Shown here: positions 62,801 to 64,000 of the stretch, piece after piece
How the letters are laid out: the number at the start of each line of letters is the position of its first letter
Numbering within the stretch: position 1 is the stretch's first letter
Assembly (NCBI GenBank): GCA_964016985.1
Contig: OZ024825.1
Span: 41,679,668 to 41,743,667 of the forward strand
Source of the DNA: Anodontia alba
Taxonomy: Eukaryota; Mollusca; Bivalvia; Lucinida; Lucinidae
DNA length: 64,000 bases
Direction of reading: 5' to 3'
Made by a program: the position numbers and the translations under genes
Notes under the pieces: model-generated
What the model saw: the letters and a program-made list of their open reading frames with translations, nothing else
What the model was told of the DNA's origin: nothing
Databases searched by the model: none

Positions 62801-63999
62801 GAATTTGTAATCTCATGTTTAAAAGACTGACCCAAAAAGGTATCAGTTAAATCAATGTCCCCATCATTCTGTTTTGCTTTCTTAGCCATGGCCCTAGTAA
62901 CGGCACAAGATGGGTAAAGATCAGGGATTTCCTGTTCAATGGGATCAGGTGGCTGATCAATACAAGGTATGTTAGTCAAAAGTGGGTTTACCACAACCTT
63001 ATCTCCTGCTAAGTCATTGCCTAACAGTAAGTGAACACCTTTAAAAGGTAAAGACGGTCGAATACCGACAGCCACTAAACCAGTTACCAAGTCTGAGGAT
63101 AAATAAATGTTATGAAGAGGAACATTAACAAATCCACACTCTACACCCTGAATAAGGACACTTGTCCCAGAAGAAGTCTTCTCAGAAAAAGGCAGAGTAT
63201 CTGCTAAAATAAGGGATTGAGAAGCTCCAGTATCTCGTAAGATTTTAATTGGGGTAGACTGGGCATAGTCACTATTTAGTGACACAAAACCATCTGATAA
63301 GAATGGTTCATAAATCTCCATAACAGAATCAGTCTCAGGCCTTTCGGTCTGGATAGGATCTTCCTCCTTAACACATGACTGTGGTTTTGACCGTATAGAG
63401 GTAAGGCCAGTAGGTTTAAGCCCCTCTTGTTTTTCTTTCTTTCTTTTCAAATGTAAACATTCAGATATAATATGACCTGTCCTTTTGCAATAATTGCAAA
63501 TTGGTTGAGATAAGGGATTTTGATCTTTATTTTCACCAGAAGGTTTGGGTTTGGGAGTAATTGTTTGGCTATGACTACCAGGTGGATTACTAGGACTATG
63601 TTTGGATCCTGAATGTGGGAAAAATGGTCTTCTAGAGGGATTTGACTTATTTATAAAGGAAACTTTATGTGTTAAAGCATAATCATCTGCAAGTCTAGCT
63701 GCAGCTTCCAAAGTTTCAACCTGTTTCTCATCTAAAAAGGACTTAATGTCTGAATTTATGCACCTTTTGAACTCTTCTACAAGCATGAGCTGCCTAAGTT
63801 TTTCATGATCAGAGCCAATTTTTTTCGAAGAACACCACCTGTCAAATAACTGTTCTTTAGTTCTAGCAAATTCAACATGGGTCTGCTCATTTTCTTTCTT
63901 ACAGTTCCTAAATTTTTGCCTGTAAGCCTCAGGGACCAACTCATAAGCCTTAAGAATTAATTCCTTTACAGTATCATAACTGGAGCTCTGCTGGACAGT
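59899..63999 (-). CDS. gag-pol polyprotein with PR-IN-RT-RH order, 5' partial
   Basis: Open frame from the window edge; the codon at 63937-63939 is TTG, so the true start is upstream. Numbering from that codon: SCAN-like gag capsid C-terminal region up to about 90; CCHC knuckle C148-C151-H156-C161; aspartic protease DTGAS at 236; integrase zinc finger H493, H500, C530, C533; integrase core D564, D623, E659 (D-x35-E); GPY motif near 798; then reverse transcriptase with FDLLKGF (D1020) and YIDD (1080-1083); RNase H with VDAS (D1229) and SDHN (D1298), ending DALSRA. Integrase before RT is the reverse of ordinary gypsy elements and matches the Gmr1 lineage, from whose gag the SCAN domain is thought to derive. 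No disruption seen. Replicates by reverse transcription and integrates (family knowledge). Confidence 0.93.
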   Translation of the reverse strand, partial: TVQQSSSYDTVKELILKAYELVPEAYRQKFRNCKKENEQTHVEFARTKEQLFDRWCSSKKIGSDHEKLRQLMLVEEFKRCINSDIKSFLDEKQVETLEAAARLADDYALTHKVSFINKSNPSRRPFFPHSGSKHSPSNPPGSHSQTITPKPKPSGENKDQNPLSQPICNYCKRTGHIISECLHLKRKKEKQEGLKPTGLTSIRSKPQSCVKEEDPIQTERPETDSVMEIYEPFLSDGFVSLNSDYAQSTPIKILRDTGASQSLILADTLPFSEKTSSGTSVLIQGVECGFVNVPLHNIYLSSDLVTGLVAVGIRPSLPFKGVHLLLGNDLAGDKVVVNPLLTNIPCIDQPPDPIEQEIPDLYPSCAVTRAMAKKAKQNDGDIDLTDTFLGQSFKHEITNSLSSSLSDKQTELHNKSESSHYSAILNDQGQGHDLVSRSQLCKEQHNDPEILPLLERALDEKEIDQVPVCFYVKNDILMRKWRPPDVSAEDEWTVNHQIVVPRVYRPEILNLAHGTPMSGHLGVNKTYHKILNHFYWPGLKSDVSQFCKSCHTCQMVGKPNQTIPKAHLQPIPAFDEPFSRIIIDCVGPLPKTKAGHEYLLTIMCASTRFPEAIPLRNIKTKNIVKALVKFFTFVGLPKSVQSDQGSNFMSGIFQQVMHELGITQFKSSPYHPESQGALERFHQTLKNMIRSYCFDTEKDWDEGIHLLLFAVRESVQESLGFSPFELVFGHTVRGPLKLLKEKFLSNDDSSLNLLQYVSDFKDRLSKACEAARTSLKSAQRKMKRWYDENAKERKFMPGDRVLALLPIPGKPLQARYYGPYTVDKQISDVNYIVNTPGRRKQKQLCHVNMLKQYIDRDSSSVTPISVVSSVPQEQSEMNSEDMNFIKSDPASSKLQNSDILKDLDQKLSHLDPVQRKELKQLIYQYEHLFPDIPTRTDKIYHDVNVEDSQPVKQHPYRMNPTKQKYLKEEIQYLLDIDFIEPSQSEWSSPCILVPKPDGTYRMCTDYRKVNNLSKTDTFPIPRMDDCIDKVGNSKYITKFDLLKGFWQIPLTERAKEISAFVTPDGLYHYKVMPFGMKNSPATFQRLINTIIAGIEHCDAYIDDAIIYSDEWNHHLGTIKAFFDKLSEAKLTINLAKSEFCHATLTFLGHVVGHGQVKPIEAKVEAISNFPMPTGKRQLMRFLGMAGYYRKFCNNFSVIAEPLTNLLSKRMRFKWTSDCQNAFDKLNAILRSEPVLLAPNFNKEFKLAVDASDVGAGGVLLQEDDNGVDHPVCYFSKKFNKHQKNYSTVEKECLSLILALQHFEVYLTSSSSPIVVFSDHNPLTFIHKMKNKNQRLLRWSLLLLEYNLDIRHIRGKDNIIPDALSRA

Positions 64000-64000
64000 C

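Larger units (their letters stand above)
59166..64000 (-). mobile_element. Ty3/gypsy-type LTR retrotransposon (Gmr1-like order), 3' part
   Basis: Transcribed leftward, with its 3' LTR at 59166-59762. The 5' end, 5' LTR and primer-binding site lie beyond the right edge. The gag-pol frame is open from the edge to a TGA at 59899. No envelope frame lies between that stop and the LTR. It sits inside a family G MITE; the matching uninterrupted site is near 23418. Confidence 0.93.

Noticed and set aside
63937..63939. TTG as start of the retrotransposon polyprotein
   Set aside because: The frame stays open upstream to the window edge with gag-like sequence (YDTVKELILKAYE), so the start is outside.

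Overview
The window looks like animal nuclear DNA, most probably from a bivalve or related mollusc (inference). It is AT-rich and intron-rich, has no operons, and is packed with short palindromic DNA transposons, tRNA-derived SINEs and LTR retrotransposon sequence. Only one host gene is recognisable. It lies on the minus strand and encodes the C-terminal 322 residues of an SGK-family AGC kinase in eight exons, running from 55326 down to a stop at 15958. The exons join in frame with GT-AG introns and include the catalytic Lys, [11 protein letters not shown], the activation-loop TFCGTPE and the C-terminal hydrophobic motif FQGFSY. The glycine-rich loop and N-terminus were not found in the window and probably lie beyond 64000.

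Layout: 1-14.9 kb is intergenic and repeat-filled, with a 24-bp minisatellite at 1.7-2.4 kb and a 135-bp-unit array at 6.1-7.5 kb. From 14.9 to 55.3 kb is the kinase gene, whose introns hold dozens of MITEs. They also hold a Tigger/pogo remnant with an intact DNA-binding ORF (18.3-19.5 kb), an apparently intact FLYWCH-MULE transposon (25.5-28.9 kb) and SINEs. From 55.4 to 59.2 kb are more repeats. From 59.2 kb to the right edge is the 3' part of a Ty3/gypsy-type retrotransposon whose pol order is protease-integrase-RT-RNase H, with a SCAN-like gag segment.

MITE families used below (letters are mine). Core-1 families share palindromic arms GCAAACAGTGTAGACCCAGA but have different ends: A (TACCATAATAACCCTAAGTA), B (TTAACCCTTGTCATGCTGAA), H (TTAACCCATTTATGCCTAG), I (TTAACCCATTGTAGTCGG), J (TTAACCCTTAAACTGCCAAT), T (TACAGTAAATGCCC). 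Core-2 families share arms GTGGGTACTCATTAGAAGTG: C (CATTACGAAAACACGCC), E (several outer ends), L (CAGTCGAACCTCAATGG, TA target), S. Other families: D (TTAACCCTTAGCACTC, hairpin GACATTTCATGCAAATTGTC), F (CAGTCGACTCTCG, TA target), G (TTAA target, AGGGCAAATATAAAG), K (GAGCCAGCGCATGACAAAAC), M, N, O, P, Q, R (GGGCCCAGTTGTTCAAAG), U, W, X, Y.

The most unusual themes are two modular palindromic cores shared by MITE families with unrelated termini, the integrase-before-RT gypsy element with SCAN-like gag, the MULE with tandem-repeat termini, and a duplicated in-frame splice acceptor in the kinase beside a TTAA MITE. All coordinates were read by eye, and repeat boundaries may be off by a few to some tens of bases.
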